DNA of 64,000 bases from positions 62,001 through 126,000 of the forward strand of contig NZ_PEKX01000024.1 in NCBI RefSeq assembly GCF_002796985.1, given 5' to 3'. The translations under genes were made by a program, and so were the position numbers. This document shows positions 1 through 7,475 of the stretch, piece after piece. This DNA is from Pseudomonas sp. Lineage in GTDB: Bacteria; Pseudomonadota; Gammaproteobacteria; Pseudomonadales; Pseudomonadaceae. The notes under the pieces were generated by a model, which was not told the origin of the DNA, ran no database searches, and saw only the letters and a program-made list of their open reading frames with translations. How positions within the stretch are numbered: the first letter of the stretch is position 1; every line of letters starts with the position of its first letter.

Positions 1-1
1 G

Positions 2-1171
2 GTCGAGCACGCAGCGGGTATCGGCAACCTGCAGCTGGGCGAGCTGGCCAACAACGTGGCCAGCGGCGTGGATACCTTCTCCATCCTGCAACCCATCGGC
101 GTCTGTGCCGGCATCACGCCCTTCAACTTCCCGGCGATGATCCCGCTGTGGATGTTCCCGATGGCCATTGCCACCGGCAATACCTTCGTTCTCAAGCCTT
201 CCGAGCAGGACCCGATGGTGACTATGCGCCTGGTCGAACTGGCCCATGAAGCCGGCGTGCCGCCAGGCGTGCTCAACGTCATCCATGGCGGCCCGGACGT
301 GGTGAACGCGATCTGCGACCACCCGGATATCAAGGCCGTTTCCTTCGTCGGCTCCACCCGCGTCGGCACCCACGTCTACAACCGCGCCTCGCTGGCCGGC
401 AAGCGCGTGCAGTGCATGATGGGCGCGAAAAACCACGCCATCGTGCTGCCCGACGCCAACAAGGAGCAGACCCTCAACGCCATCGCCGGCGCCGCCTTCG
501 GCGCAGCCGGGCAACGCTGCATGGCGTTGTCGGTGGCGATTCTGGTGGGCGAAGCCAACGAGTGGATCCCGGACCTGGTGGCCAAGGCGCAGACCCTCAA
601 GGTCAGCGGCGGCACCGAGGCCAACACCGATGTCGGCCCGCTGGTTTCCTGCGCAGCGCTGGACCGCGTCAGCGGCCTGATCGAGCGCGGCACCCAGGAA
701 GGCGCCAAGCTGGAACTGGACGGCCGTAATCCGCAGGTCGCCGGCTACGCCAAGGGTAACTTCGTCGGCCCGACCGTGTTCTCCGGCGTCACCCCGCAAA
801 TGACCATCTACCGCGAGGAAATCTTCGGCCCGGTGCTCTGCGTGGTGTCGGCGAAGACCTTCGACGAGGCCATCGAGCTGATCAACGCCAACCCCAACGG
901 CAACGGCACCGCGCTGTTCACCCGTTCGGGAGCCGCCGCACGGCACTTCAAGGAAGAGATCGACGTCGGCCAGGTAGGCATCAACGTGCCGATTCCGGTG
1001 CCGGTGCCGCTGTTCTCCTTCACCGGTTCGCGCGGTTCCAAGCTGGGCGACCTGGGCCCGTACGGCAAGCAGGTGGTGCAGTTCTACACCCAGACCAAGA
1101 CCGTCACTGAACGCTGGTTCGACGAGAACGAGGTCGGCGGTGCGGTGAACACCACCATCAACCTCAAGTAG
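2..1171 (+). CDS. mmsA: Methylmalonate-semialdehyde dehydrogenase (CoA-acylating), 5'-truncated by window edge
   Basis: The reading frame is open from base 2, so the true start lies outside the window; the visible part is the C-terminal 389 residues of a family that is usually about 500 residues long. It is an aldehyde dehydrogenase: the cofactor-binding stretch ITPFNFPAMIPLWMFP, the FVGSTRVG loop and the catalytic cysteine in AAGQRCMAL are all visible. The MMSDH type is indicated by the IPVPVPLFSF segment near the C-terminus. MMSDH converts methylmalonate semialdehyde (valine) or malonate semialdehyde to propionyl-CoA or acetyl-CoA with NAD+ and CoA. mmsB follows 160 bp downstream on the same strand, as in the classic mmsAB valine operon. 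The product is cytoplasmic. Confidence 0.96.
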   Translation, partial: VEHAAGIGNLQLGELANNVASGVDTFSILQPIGVCAGITPFNFPAMIPLWMFPMAIATGNTFVLKPSEQDPMVTMRLVELAHEAGVPPGVLNVIHGGPDVVNAICDHPDIKAVSFVGSTRVGTHVYNRASLAGKRVQCMMGAKNHAIVLPDANKEQTLNAIAGAAFGAAGQRCMALSVAILVGEANEWIPDLVAKAQTLKVSGGTEANTDVGPLVSCAALDRVSGLIERGTQEGAKLELDGRNPQVAGYAKGNFVGPTVFSGVTPQMTIYREEIFGPVLCVVSAKTFDEAIELINANPNGNGTALFTRSGAAARHFKEEIDVGQVGINVPIPVPVPLFSFTGSRGSKLGDLGPYGKQVVQFYTQTKTVTERWFDENEVGGAVNTTINLK

Positions 1172-1199
1172 CCATCACCTACCAGGAACAAGGCAAGCC

Positions 1200-1275
1200 T
1201 GCCCGCCCGCTCGCCCCGAGCCAATCCGGACTTCCGCAGGGATGCTGGTCCGGGCTGGCACCACGCGGGCGGGCA
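1200..1275 (+). other. Long-range inverted repeat between mmsA and mmsB
   Basis: The 160-bp mmsA-mmsB spacer contains an exact 11-bp inverted repeat, TGCCCGCCCGC at 1200-1210 and its complement at 1265-1275, separated by 54 nt. The pair can fold into a GC-rich stem in the mRNA between the two cistrons. There is no U-run after it, so it does not look like an intrinsic terminator. An mRNA stability or processing element is possible, but this is inference. Confidence 0.45.
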
Positions 1276-1331
1276 CCTCCATTCGCGCCTGATCGACCGG
1301 GCGCCCCGAACAAGAAGAAGAGGATCACCCC

Positions 1332-2207
1332 ATGCGCATCGGTTTCATCGGACTCGGCAACATGGGCGGCCCCATGGCCGCCAACCTGCTCAAGGCCGGC
1401 TTCGACCTGAGCGTCTTCGATCTCTCCGCCAAGGCCGTGGAAGCGGCCGTTGCCCTCGGCGCCCGCGCCTTGCCATCCCCCGCCGAAGTGGCGCGCGACG
1501 ATGTCGAGGTGATCATCACCATGCTGCCCGCCGCCGCCCACGTGAAGCAGGTCTTCCTCGGCGACGACGGCCTGCTGGCCAACGTGCAGCCCGGCGTGCT
1601 GCTGATCGATTCGTCCACCATCGACCCGCTGAACGCCCGCGAGGTCAGCGCCGCCGCCCACGCCCACGGCAACCCGATGCTCGACGCACCGGTTTCCGGC
1701 GGCACCGCCGGTGCCGCCGCAGGCACCCTGACCTTCATGGTCGGCGGCGAGCAGGCCGACTTCGAGCGCGCCCGCCCGGTACTCGCGGCCATGGGCAAGA
1801 ACATCGTGCACTGCGGCGGCACCGGCAACGGCCAGGTGGCCAAGGTGGCGAACAACCTGCTGCTGGGCATTTCCATGATCGGCGTGGCGGAAGCCATGTC
1901 GCTGGGCGTGAAACTGGGGATGGACGCCGACGTGCTGGCCGGGATCATCAACACCTCCAGCGGCCGCTGCTGGAGCTCGGAGGTGAACAATCCGCTCACC
2001 GGTGCCCCGGCGGCGCGCGGCTATAGCGGTGGCTTCGGCACCGACCTGATGCTCAAGGACCTCGGGCTGGCCAGCGAAGCCGCGCGCCAGGTGCGCCAGC
2101 CGGTGCTGCTCGGCTCACTGGCCCAGCAGCTGTTCCAGACCTTCAGCAACCAGGGTAACGGCCAGCTGGACTTCTCGGCCATCGTCAAGCTCTACCAGCA
2201 GGACTGA
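1332..2207 (+). CDS. mmsB: 3-hydroxyisobutyrate dehydrogenase
   Basis: This 291-residue protein has the N-terminal Rossmann motif GFIGLGNMGGPMA (residues 4-16), the substrate-binding signature DAPVSGGTAGA (118-128) and the catalytic lysine K171 in GQVAKVANN, all typical of the 3-hydroxyacid dehydrogenase family. It oxidises 3-hydroxyisobutyrate to methylmalonate semialdehyde with NAD+, which is the substrate of the upstream mmsA product. The start is supported by GAGGA seven bases upstream of ATG. Length is normal for HIBADH. A REP-type hairpin follows 13 bp after the stop. Related tartronate semialdehyde reductases share this fold, but the mmsA context decides the call. Confidence 0.96.
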   Translation: MRIGFIGLGNMGGPMAANLLKAGFDLSVFDLSAKAVEAAVALGARALPSPAEVARDDVEVIITMLPAAAHVKQVFLGDDGLLANVQPGVLLIDSSTIDPLNAREVSAAAHAHGNPMLDAPVSGGTAGAAAGTLTFMVGGEQADFERARPVLAAMGKNIVHCGGTGNGQVAKVANNLLLGISMIGVAEAMSLGVKLGMDADVLAGIINTSSGRCWSSEVNNPLTGAPAARGYSGGFGTDLMLKDLGLASEAARQVRQPVLLGSLAQQLFQTFSNQGNGQLDFSAIVKLYQQD

Positions 2208-2220
2208 GAATTCGCTCTTC

Positions 2221-2285
2221 GTAGGAGCGAGCTTGCTCGCGAACCTCCTCGCAGCAGGGCTGTTCGCGAGCAAGCTCGCTCCTAC
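2221..2285. repeat. REP doublet (REPIN-like hairpin), copy 1
   Basis: Two perfectly complementary 24-nt arms, beginning GTAGGAGCGAGCTTGCTCGC at 2221-2244 and inverted at 2262-2285, surround a 17-nt spacer. An identical pair of arms with a different 20-nt spacer lies at 24277-24344. Paired inverted REP sequences in intergenic DNA are the hallmark of Pseudomonas REPINs, which are mobilised by RAYT transposases; no RAYT gene is in the window. Here the element sits directly downstream of mmsB and may also shield the 3' end of its mRNA. Confidence 0.9.
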
Positions 2286-2364
2286 AAGGGCTGCCCGTTC
2301 CAGCACACAGCAACCCACCTAACTCCGCTATCATGCGCGCTCCGCCTCACCCGGTAGCCGCTCG

Positions 2365-3282
2365 ATGATCCTCCGCCCGCAAACCCCGACACTCTGGGTC
2401 CTGCTGTTCTCCCTCAAGGGATCGATCATCCCGGCGATCTGGCGCAAGGTGCTCTACACGGTCCTGCTCAGTTCCCTGGTAGTCGCCACCCACGGCACGC
2501 TCTACCACTACAAGGTGGTCATCACCTCCACGCCCTTCACCCTCTGGGGCCTGACGCTGGCGATCTTCCTCGGCTTCCGCAACAACGTGGCCTACCAGCG
2601 TTTCTGGGAAGCCCGCACGCTCTGGGGTGAGCTGCTGATCGTGACCCGCAACCTGGCACGGCAGACCCGCTCGCTGCTGCCAGACCTGGACGCCGAAGGC
2701 CGCCGCCAGCTGTGCAATCAATTGATCGCCTTCACCTACGCCCTGCGCGATCAGTTACGCGGCAACCCGCAAAGCGAAGACGTACGCCGCCTGATGGGCG
2801 AGGAAGCCATTGCCCTCGCCGGCAGCAACACCCCGACCAACGTCCTGCTCGGCAACCTGGGCCAGCGCTTCGCCGAGCATGGCCGCAAGAGTGGCGCCAG
2901 CGACATCACCCTGGCGGCCATAGACCAGCAGATGACCAGGCTGTCGTACGTACTGGGCGGCTGCGAGCGCATCCGCAATACGCCGATCCCCTACCCCTAC
3001 ATTCTGATGCTGCACCGCATCGTGCACGTCTACTGCTTCCTGCTGCCCTTCTGCCTGGTGGACAGCATTGGCTGGTTCACCCCGCTGGCAGTGTGCGTGC
3101 TGGCCTACACCTTCTTTGGCCTGGACGCCCTGGGCGACCAGATTGCCGATCCGTTCGACACCCAACCCAACGACCTGCCGCTGGACGCCATGAGCCGCAG
3201 CCTGGAAATCGCCGTGCTGGAAATCCTCGGCGAGACCGACCTGCCCGAACCACCGAAGCCGGTGGATGGCCTGCTGCTCTGA
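2365..3282 (+). CDS. Bestrophin-like (UPF0187) membrane channel protein
   Basis: The 305-residue protein matches the bacterial bestrophin/UPF0187 family: a hydrophobic N-terminal segment (about residues 25-45), a second one (55-70) leading into GFRNNVAYQRFWEAR, where bestrophins carry their conserved arginine/tryptophan-rich signature, and a C-terminal pair of hydrophobic helices (about 210-255). The late motif DPFDTQPNDLPLD is the acidic cytosolic cluster typical of the family. Bacterial homologues form pentameric inner-membrane ion channels, generally cation-selective. The ATG has no clear Shine-Dalgarno sequence. The flavin reductase gene follows after 21 bp. The family is well supported; the transported ion is unknown. 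Confidence 0.85.
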   Translation: MILRPQTPTLWVLLFSLKGSIIPAIWRKVLYTVLLSSLVVATHGTLYHYKVVITSTPFTLWGLTLAIFLGFRNNVAYQRFWEARTLWGELLIVTRNLARQTRSLLPDLDAEGRRQLCNQLIAFTYALRDQLRGNPQSEDVRRLMGEEAIALAGSNTPTNVLLGNLGQRFAEHGRKSGASDITLAAIDQQMTRLSYVLGGCERIRNTPIPYPYILMLHRIVHVYCFLLPFCLVDSIGWFTPLAVCVLAYTFFGLDALGDQIADPFDTQPNDLPLDAMSRSLEIAVLEILGETDLPEPPKPVDGLLL

Positions 3283-3303
3283 TCCGGCCCTGAGGACCAC
3301 TGC

Positions 3304-3870
3304 ATGAACCACCTGAAAGACGTGCCGCTGAACAAGGCCTACCTGCTGCTCAACCACGGCCCCAGCACTCTCGTTACCAGCGAGCACGACGGTGTCGCCA
3401 ACGTCATGGCGGCTGCCTGGGTCATGCCGCTGGATTTCGATCCGCCCAAGCTGATGCTGGTGCTCGACCGCAATACCTGGTCGCGCCATCTGGTGGAAGG
3501 CTCCGGCACCTTCGTCATCCAGCTACCAACGCGCCAGCAGGCCGAGCTGACCCTGGCAGTGGGTACGAGCAATGGCGGCGAGGGCAACAAATTCGACAGC
3601 CTGGATATCCGCACCTCGCGGGCGAAGCAGGTCGACGCGCCGGTGGTGGATGGCTGCGTGGCCTATCTGGAATGCAAGGTGCTCAGCGAGCCACACAACC
3701 AGGAGAAGTACGACCTGTTCATCGCCGAAGTGGTCGCCGCCTACGCCGATGAGCGCGCTTTCTCCAACGGCCGCTGGCATTTCCCCAGCGATGATCTGCG
3801 CACCATTCACTACCAGGCCGGCGGTGCCTTCTTCGCCACCGGCGAGGCGTTCCAGGTCAGTCGGGGCTGA
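3304..3870 (+). CDS. Flavin reductase-like, FMN-binding split-barrel protein
   Basis: This 188-residue protein has the flavin-reductase-like split barrel. The segment ANVMAAAWVMPLDFDPPKLML (read in two parts around residues 33-53) corresponds to the FMN-binding strand-loop seen in this family, and RNTWSRHLVEGSGTFVIQLP continues the barrel. It probably binds FMN in the cytoplasm and reduces it with NAD(P)H, or serves as the reductase partner of another enzyme. The start has GAGGA seven bases upstream. It follows the bestrophin gene on the same strand and its 3' end overlaps the convergent CoA-transferase gene by 14 bp. The substrate or partner cannot be read from sequence. Confidence 0.82.
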   Translation: MNHLKDVPLNKAYLLLNHGPSTLVTSEHDGVANVMAAAWVMPLDFDPPKLMLVLDRNTWSRHLVEGSGTFVIQLPTRQQAELTLAVGTSNGGEGNKFDSLDIRTSRAKQVDAPVVDGCVAYLECKVLSEPHNQEKYDLFIAEVVAAYADERAFSNGRWHFPSDDLRTIHYQAGGAFFATGEAFQVSRG

Positions 3871-5242
3871 CTGACTGCCAGGCTGCCGGCGCCGAGCCCA
3901 GCTCGGAGGCCGGCAACTCCCAGTAAAGCGGCGAGCCAGCGACCTGCAGTGGCGGACGCAGGCGTCGTGCAGGGCCCCAGGGCGTCATCTCGAGGCCGGG
4001 CGCCAGATCGGCAGTCGTCTCCGCCGCCAGCTCGATCGCACCGACCGACGATACGCCCGCGTCCAGCAAGCACTGCGCCGTGCGCGCCAGCGACAGCCGC
4101 CAGCGACTACCCCGCCCGCTACGCCGGCGTTCTGCCAGGCCGCGTAGAGCGGCGGCAGCCATCAGGTAGCCGGTGGCGTGATCGAGCGCCTGCACCGGCA
4201 AGGGTACGGGTTTGTCCTCGCCCCGCCAGATGCGCCCCGCTTCGGCGATGCCGGTGCTCATTTGCACCAGACTGTCGAAACCGCGCCTTTCGCTCCAGGG
4301 GCCCGACCAGCCATAGGCATTCAGGCTGACGTCCACCAGCCCCGGCGCAATGGTCCGGCGCACGTCGGCACCGAACCCCAGGCGATCCAGGGCATCGGCC
4401 CGATAGCCGTGTACCAGCACGTCAGCGCTGGCGAGCAGCACCTGGAAGCGCTCGCGGTCCGCCGGCAGCCGCAGATCGAGTCGCGCGCACTGCTTGCCCA
4501 GAGTCACTTCCGGGACGACGCCGGGTTCATCCCAGTCCGGCGGATCGATGCGCAGGACCTCCGCGCCGAAACCGGCGAGGAATCGGGTGGCGATCGGCCC
4601 GGCCAGCACACGGGTCAGGTCCAGTACACGCAAACCAGCCAACGGGCGCTCACGGTCGATCTCGATATCCAGGGATGGCGCAGACGTCAGCTGGATCTCG
4701 CGCAACACCAGCGGCTCCCGCGCCACGGCGACGCCCTGCGGATGCTGCTGCCAGACCTCCCAGGATCGCATCTGTGCCGCGCAACCTCGCTCCTTCACGA
4801 TCGCCAATTCCAACTCGCCCGCGTTCCAGCTCGCCACGGCGGCAGCAACCCGATCTCGATCATTGTCGGTCCCGAGCACCCGGAGGGCGGCGGCGCGGTG
4901 ATGCGGGGCGTTGGTGTGCAGGCGAATCCAGCCGTCACGGCAGCGGTAGTTACCGGCAATGGCATCCCACAGGTCAGGAGGTGTCCAGCCCTGGGCGCGT
5001 AGTGAGGTGGAGAACCAGAAAGATGCCAGACGACGGTCCACGACCATCTGCGTGGCGGAGCCAGCTTCGGGCTCCAGCCACTCACCCAGCGCCATTCCGG
5101 CACTGGCGATGCTGGCGGCGGCCAGCTCGGTGGCGAAGAACGCCGAAGGCAGCGAGCCTTCGCTGCGAAAGGCCAGGTGGCTCACGCGCTCGGCCTGGCC
5201 GCCGATTGCGGTCCAAAGTCGCTCCGCAAGTACTCGCTGCAT
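3857..5242 (-). CDS. CoA transferase, CaiB/BaiF (family III), two-part architecture
   Basis: From about residue 210 the protein shows the family III signature: AGLRVLDLTRVLAGP, GAEVLRIDPP, ADVLVHGYRADALDRLG and YGWSGPWSERRGFDSLVQ. The N-terminal half resembles the C-terminal lobe of the same family (IAGNYRCRDGWIRLHTNAP, RSWEVWQQHPQGVAVA), so the domain order looks rearranged or duplicated relative to a canonical enzyme such as formyl-CoA transferase. I start it at ATG 5242 because GGAGAAGGGGAG lies just upstream; a GTG at 5281 would add 13 residues without such a site. The product is 461 residues. Family III enzymes move CoA between carboxylic acids; the substrate here is unknown. It stands alone, convergent with the flavin reductase. 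Confidence 0.85.
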   Translation of the reverse strand: MQRVLAERLWTAIGGQAERVSHLAFRSEGSLPSAFFATELAAASIASAGMALGEWLEPEAGSATQMVVDRRLASFWFSTSLRAQGWTPPDLWDAIAGNYRCRDGWIRLHTNAPHHRAAALRVLGTDNDRDRVAAAVASWNAGELELAIVKERGCAAQMRSWEVWQQHPQGVAVAREPLVLREIQLTSAPSLDIEIDRERPLAGLRVLDLTRVLAGPIATRFLAGFGAEVLRIDPPDWDEPGVVPEVTLGKQCARLDLRLPADRERFQVLLASADVLVHGYRADALDRLGFGADVRRTIAPGLVDVSLNAYGWSGPWSERRGFDSLVQMSTGIAEAGRIWRGEDKPVPLPVQALDHATGYLMAAAALRGLAERRRSGRGSRWRLSLARTAQCLLDAGVSSVGAIELAAETTADLAPGLEMTPWGPARRLRPPLQVAGSPLYWELPASELGSAPAAWQSVSPD

Positions 5243-5323
5243 CTGTATCTCCCCTTCTCCGTGGAGTTTCACCTTAGTCACGCAGCGTCAGGCGGGCGAG
5301 CCGACCTTGATCGGCAGGCAATA

Positions 5324-5349
5324 AAAAGCCCGCAATCAAGCGGGCTTTT
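5324..5349 (-). terminator. Intrinsic terminator after the lipoprotein gene
   Basis: A perfect 10-bp stem (AAAAGCCCGC / GCGGGCTTTT) with a 6-nt loop is followed on the minus strand by a T-rich run. It lies 100 bp downstream of the minus-strand lipoprotein gene and upstream of the CoA-transferase start, so it separates the two transcripts. Confidence 0.85.
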
Positions 5350-5450
5350 CGATGGGGAGCTAATCCCTTAGCTGGTTTTCATACTCTGCCGCGAAGTGTG
5401 AAAAAAATGTGAAGTACACGGCAGTTGACACAATTTGTAGGAGATTTCGA

Positions 5451-5831
5451 TCAGCTCGAGTAATCGAGGGCGGTCCATACGCGGCTCAGGCCATCGCTGA
5501 TGCCGCAGGACGACAAGTCTGCTGCCTCACCCCGAGACGACAGGCGCACGATGGAGTCGCCCTCGCCTTCGGTCAGCCATTGCAGACGGCCGCAGTTGGG
5601 CGTGTCGATCACATAGCTGGCGGCGATTGCCGAACGCTCCTTCGGCAGGCGGATGGCGTCGCGTACGGTGCCGCGCTCCTCGATGCGCTTACCGTCCGCC
5701 ACCAGCACGGCCCAGGCCTCCTTGCCCTCGATGATGAGGTAGGCGCCGTTGGCGCGCGGGACATCTGCCTGGGGTTGCGCACAGCCCACCAGCATCACAA
5801 CGCCTGCGCAAAGCATGAGTTTCTGCAGCAT
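5451..5831 (-). CDS. Small secreted lipoprotein, function unknown
   Basis: Using the ATG at 5831 the product is 126 residues: MLQKLMLCAGVVMLVGCAQP is a lipoprotein signal peptide with lipobox LVGC. AGGAG lies eight bases upstream of this ATG, whereas an ATG two codons earlier would sit only two bases from it, so I prefer the later one. The mature part contains two cysteines (PNCGRLQW, SSCGISDG) that could form a disulfide, consistent with a periplasmic or outer-membrane-anchored protein. I do not recognise the family. A LexA-type palindrome lies 100 bp upstream, shared with the divergent gene at 6054. A terminator follows at 5324-5349. Confidence 0.75.
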   Translation of the reverse strand: MLQKLMLCAGVVMLVGCAQPQADVPRANGAYLIIEGKEAWAVLVADGKRIEERGTVRDAIRLPKERSAIAASYVIDTPNCGRLQWLTEGEGDSIVRLSSRGEAADLSSCGISDGLSRVWTALDYSS

Positions 5832-5930
5832 CGCCATCGCTCCTGTTCTTCGAAGAGTGCCCGTCAAGCCAGTGGCGACGGGCACTTCAGGGTTTCTGTC
5901 AGACCGCGAGAGAGATACTAGGAGAAAATA

Positions 5931-5946
5931 CTGTTCATGCATACAG
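5931..5946. promoter_or_regulatory. LexA-type (SOS) box candidate
   Basis: CTGTTCATGCATACAG matches the LexA core CTG-N10-CAG. The surrounding symmetry is wider: 10-nt arms AAAATACTGT (5925-5934) and ACAGTATTTT (5943-5952) are exact complements. It lies between the minus-strand lipoprotein gene (start 5831) and the plus-strand gene at 6054, so it could control either or both. The CTG-N10-CAG core is the established gammaproteobacterial SOS operator; that LexA binds here is inference. Confidence 0.7.
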
Positions 5947-6053
5947 TATTTTGCGAAAATTTTATAAACCTCGACGAAAGGCCGCAGTCCATTGGCTACG
6001 TCGATCACCTCGAATCACAGGGCATGGGCCAGAACCCCATTGAGGAGCAAGCG

Positions 6054-6368
6054 ATGGTGAGCATCCATCAGCTGAAATACACGGTGAACCACATGGCCAT
6101 CGAAGAAGTCAGCGAGGCGGTGACGGAACTGCTGCTGGAGGGGCTGGTCACAGAGGGCAAGACGCCCTTCAGCCGTACCCACTTCAATGTGTGCTTCGCG
6201 GAAATCGAGGCCCTGATGCAGCGCGCCGGCTATCACCGCCCGCTGGATGTGGTGGGCTACCAGGGCCAGGCCTACGCCATGTTCGATCCCAGTCGCTGGG
6301 ATGCCGTGGAAGTCCTGCGCTGGCTGAAGGAATACGTCGAGGAGTCCAAGGCGGTCAGCACCGTCTGA
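6054..6368 (+). CDS. Conserved hypothetical protein, 104 residues, probable SOS gene
   Basis: I start this gene at ATG 6054, where GAGGAG lies six bases upstream; a longer frame opens at 5937 but that ATG sits inside the LexA-type palindrome. The protein is soluble and mostly helical by eye (AIEEVSEAVTELLLEGL, WLKEYVEESKAV), with no signal peptide, membrane segment or catalytic motif that I recognise. The FAEIEALMQRAGYHRPLDVV segment could be a small DNA- or protein-binding helical unit, but this is speculation. The palindrome 108 bp upstream suggests induction by DNA damage. Function unknown. Confidence 0.75.
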   Translation: MVSIHQLKYTVNHMAIEEVSEAVTELLLEGLVTEGKTPFSRTHFNVCFAEIEALMQRAGYHRPLDVVGYQGQAYAMFDPSRWDAVEVLRWLKEYVEESKAVSTV

Positions 6369-6479
6369 AGCGCGGGCGATTTCGCAGGTCGCGGTTGCGG
6401 GTGCAGCGACTTGCGAAGGCCCATCAGGCGCACTAATGTCCCATGCACTTTCCCCGCTTGCCGAATCAAGGACGATTCC

Positions 6480-6665
6480 ATGAGCGACTCTTCCGCAGAC
6501 GACAACTGGCTCTGGGCCTACCGCAAACTCCGTAGCTGGGATGTGGGCCGGGTCAGCTCCGCATTTCTCGCCACACTCTTTCATTGGCGCGGCGATACCG
6601 GGCTGTTCTATAGCCACGGTGGCCTGCGCAAATCCCGCCTGACCCGTGACGACCTGATCGACTGA
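6480..6665 (+). CDS. Small hypothetical protein, 61 residues
   Basis: The ATG at 6480 has AAGGA seven bases upstream. The 61-residue product is rich in tryptophan and basic residues (DDNWLWAYRKLRSWDVGRV, LFHWRGDTGLFYSHGG) and has no signal peptide or membrane span. It follows the gene at 6054 on the same strand after 111 bp and ends 6 bp before the stop of the convergent secreted protein gene. I do not recognise a family. Confidence 0.6.
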   Translation: MSDSSADDNWLWAYRKLRSWDVGRVSSAFLATLFHWRGDTGLFYSHGGLRKSRLTRDDLID

Positions 6666-6671
6666 TCCGAC

Positions 6672-7031
6672 CTACTGCTGCTGGTAATAACCATTGCCGC
6701 GTGGATAGACCGCACCGTTGGGGTACTTGATGCTTTGGCGAATGCCACCGCTGCCCTGGTCGATGATCACCGTGCCCGAGCGCGTCTCGCCATAGCCACG
6801 TGGCACCTGAACGCCACCATAACCGTCATTGCGCTGCCAGCGGGAAGAGCTCTCCACGCTGCCGCTCGTGCCTGGGCTGATGTAAATGCGCTGGGTCACT
6901 GGAGGTGACTGCTGCCACTGGGGCTGACTCTGGTAGCGCGGCGGCACTTCCTGCCCGGAGAGCTTCTGCGCGAACACCGGCGTCGCCAGGGCGCAACAAG
7001 CAATGGCCGCCAAGCTTCTGAGACCGATCAT
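6672..7031 (-). CDS. Secreted glycine/glutamine-rich protein, unknown function
   Basis: The 119-residue product begins with a clear Sec signal peptide (MIGLRSLAAIACCALATPVFA, cleavage after AFA-type VFA). The mature part is low in hydrophobic residues and rich in Gln, Tyr, Ser, Pro and Gly (RYQSQPQWQQSPPVTQ, YPRGNGYYQQQ), typical of disordered periplasmic proteins. GGGAGGT lies four bases upstream of the ATG. I recognise no domain. It is convergent with the gene at 6480, and its promoter must lie in the AT-rich gap to its right. Confidence 0.78.
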   Translation of the reverse strand: MIGLRSLAAIACCALATPVFAQKLSGQEVPPRYQSQPQWQQSPPVTQRIYISPGTSGSVESSSRWQRNDGYGGVQVPRGYGETRSGTVIIDQGSGGIRQSIKYPNGAVYPRGNGYYQQQ

Positions 7032-7475
7032 GACGACCTCCCAATGATGGAAAGGCTCCAGCTTACCAAGCCTCGCCTGATTCGTGCAGCGAGGCAGAAA
7101 TTCGCTTAAATATAATTATATTTCATGTAGTTATACGATTTTTATAATGTGAAACCTTGAAAATTGACCTGACAATGACCTCTCACGCAGATGGCCCCTC
7201 CATAGACAGGATCCACCCCCGCTGGATCAGCGTGACAGCGCTGATCATGAAAGCTTTTTTAGAATATTTTATCGTTATAGAACATACAGATAGATAGAAT
7301 ACTTAATCTCTTTTAACACCAACTGTAAATCCATTGCCAAGCGTTCCCAACTGACCATGGCGCACAGGACTGGAGACCGCTTCCGCCGGGCATTCCAACG
7401 CTTGCCATTCCATTGCCACGATTGGCATTTCTTTCTCAATCAGTAAGATGCAGCGACTTTCGTAAGGAACACCTC
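7032..7475. other. AT-rich intergenic region with palindrome and hairpin
   Basis: This 444-bp gap between the divergent secreted-protein gene and endA holds no plausible gene. It is much more AT-rich than the surrounding DNA from about 7100 to 7330. It contains a perfect 16-bp palindrome (AAATATAATTATATTT, 7108-7123) and an 8-bp stem-loop (GATCAGCG / CGCTGATC, 7225-7246) followed 8 nt later by a T-run. The promoters of both flanking genes should lie here. The hairpin is too far from the T-run to be a standard terminator. Confidence 0.55.

Noticed and set aside
5937..6053. N-terminal extension of the 104-residue hypothetical protein from ATG 5937
   Set aside because: That ATG lies inside the LexA-type palindrome and has no ribosome site, whereas ATG 6054 does.
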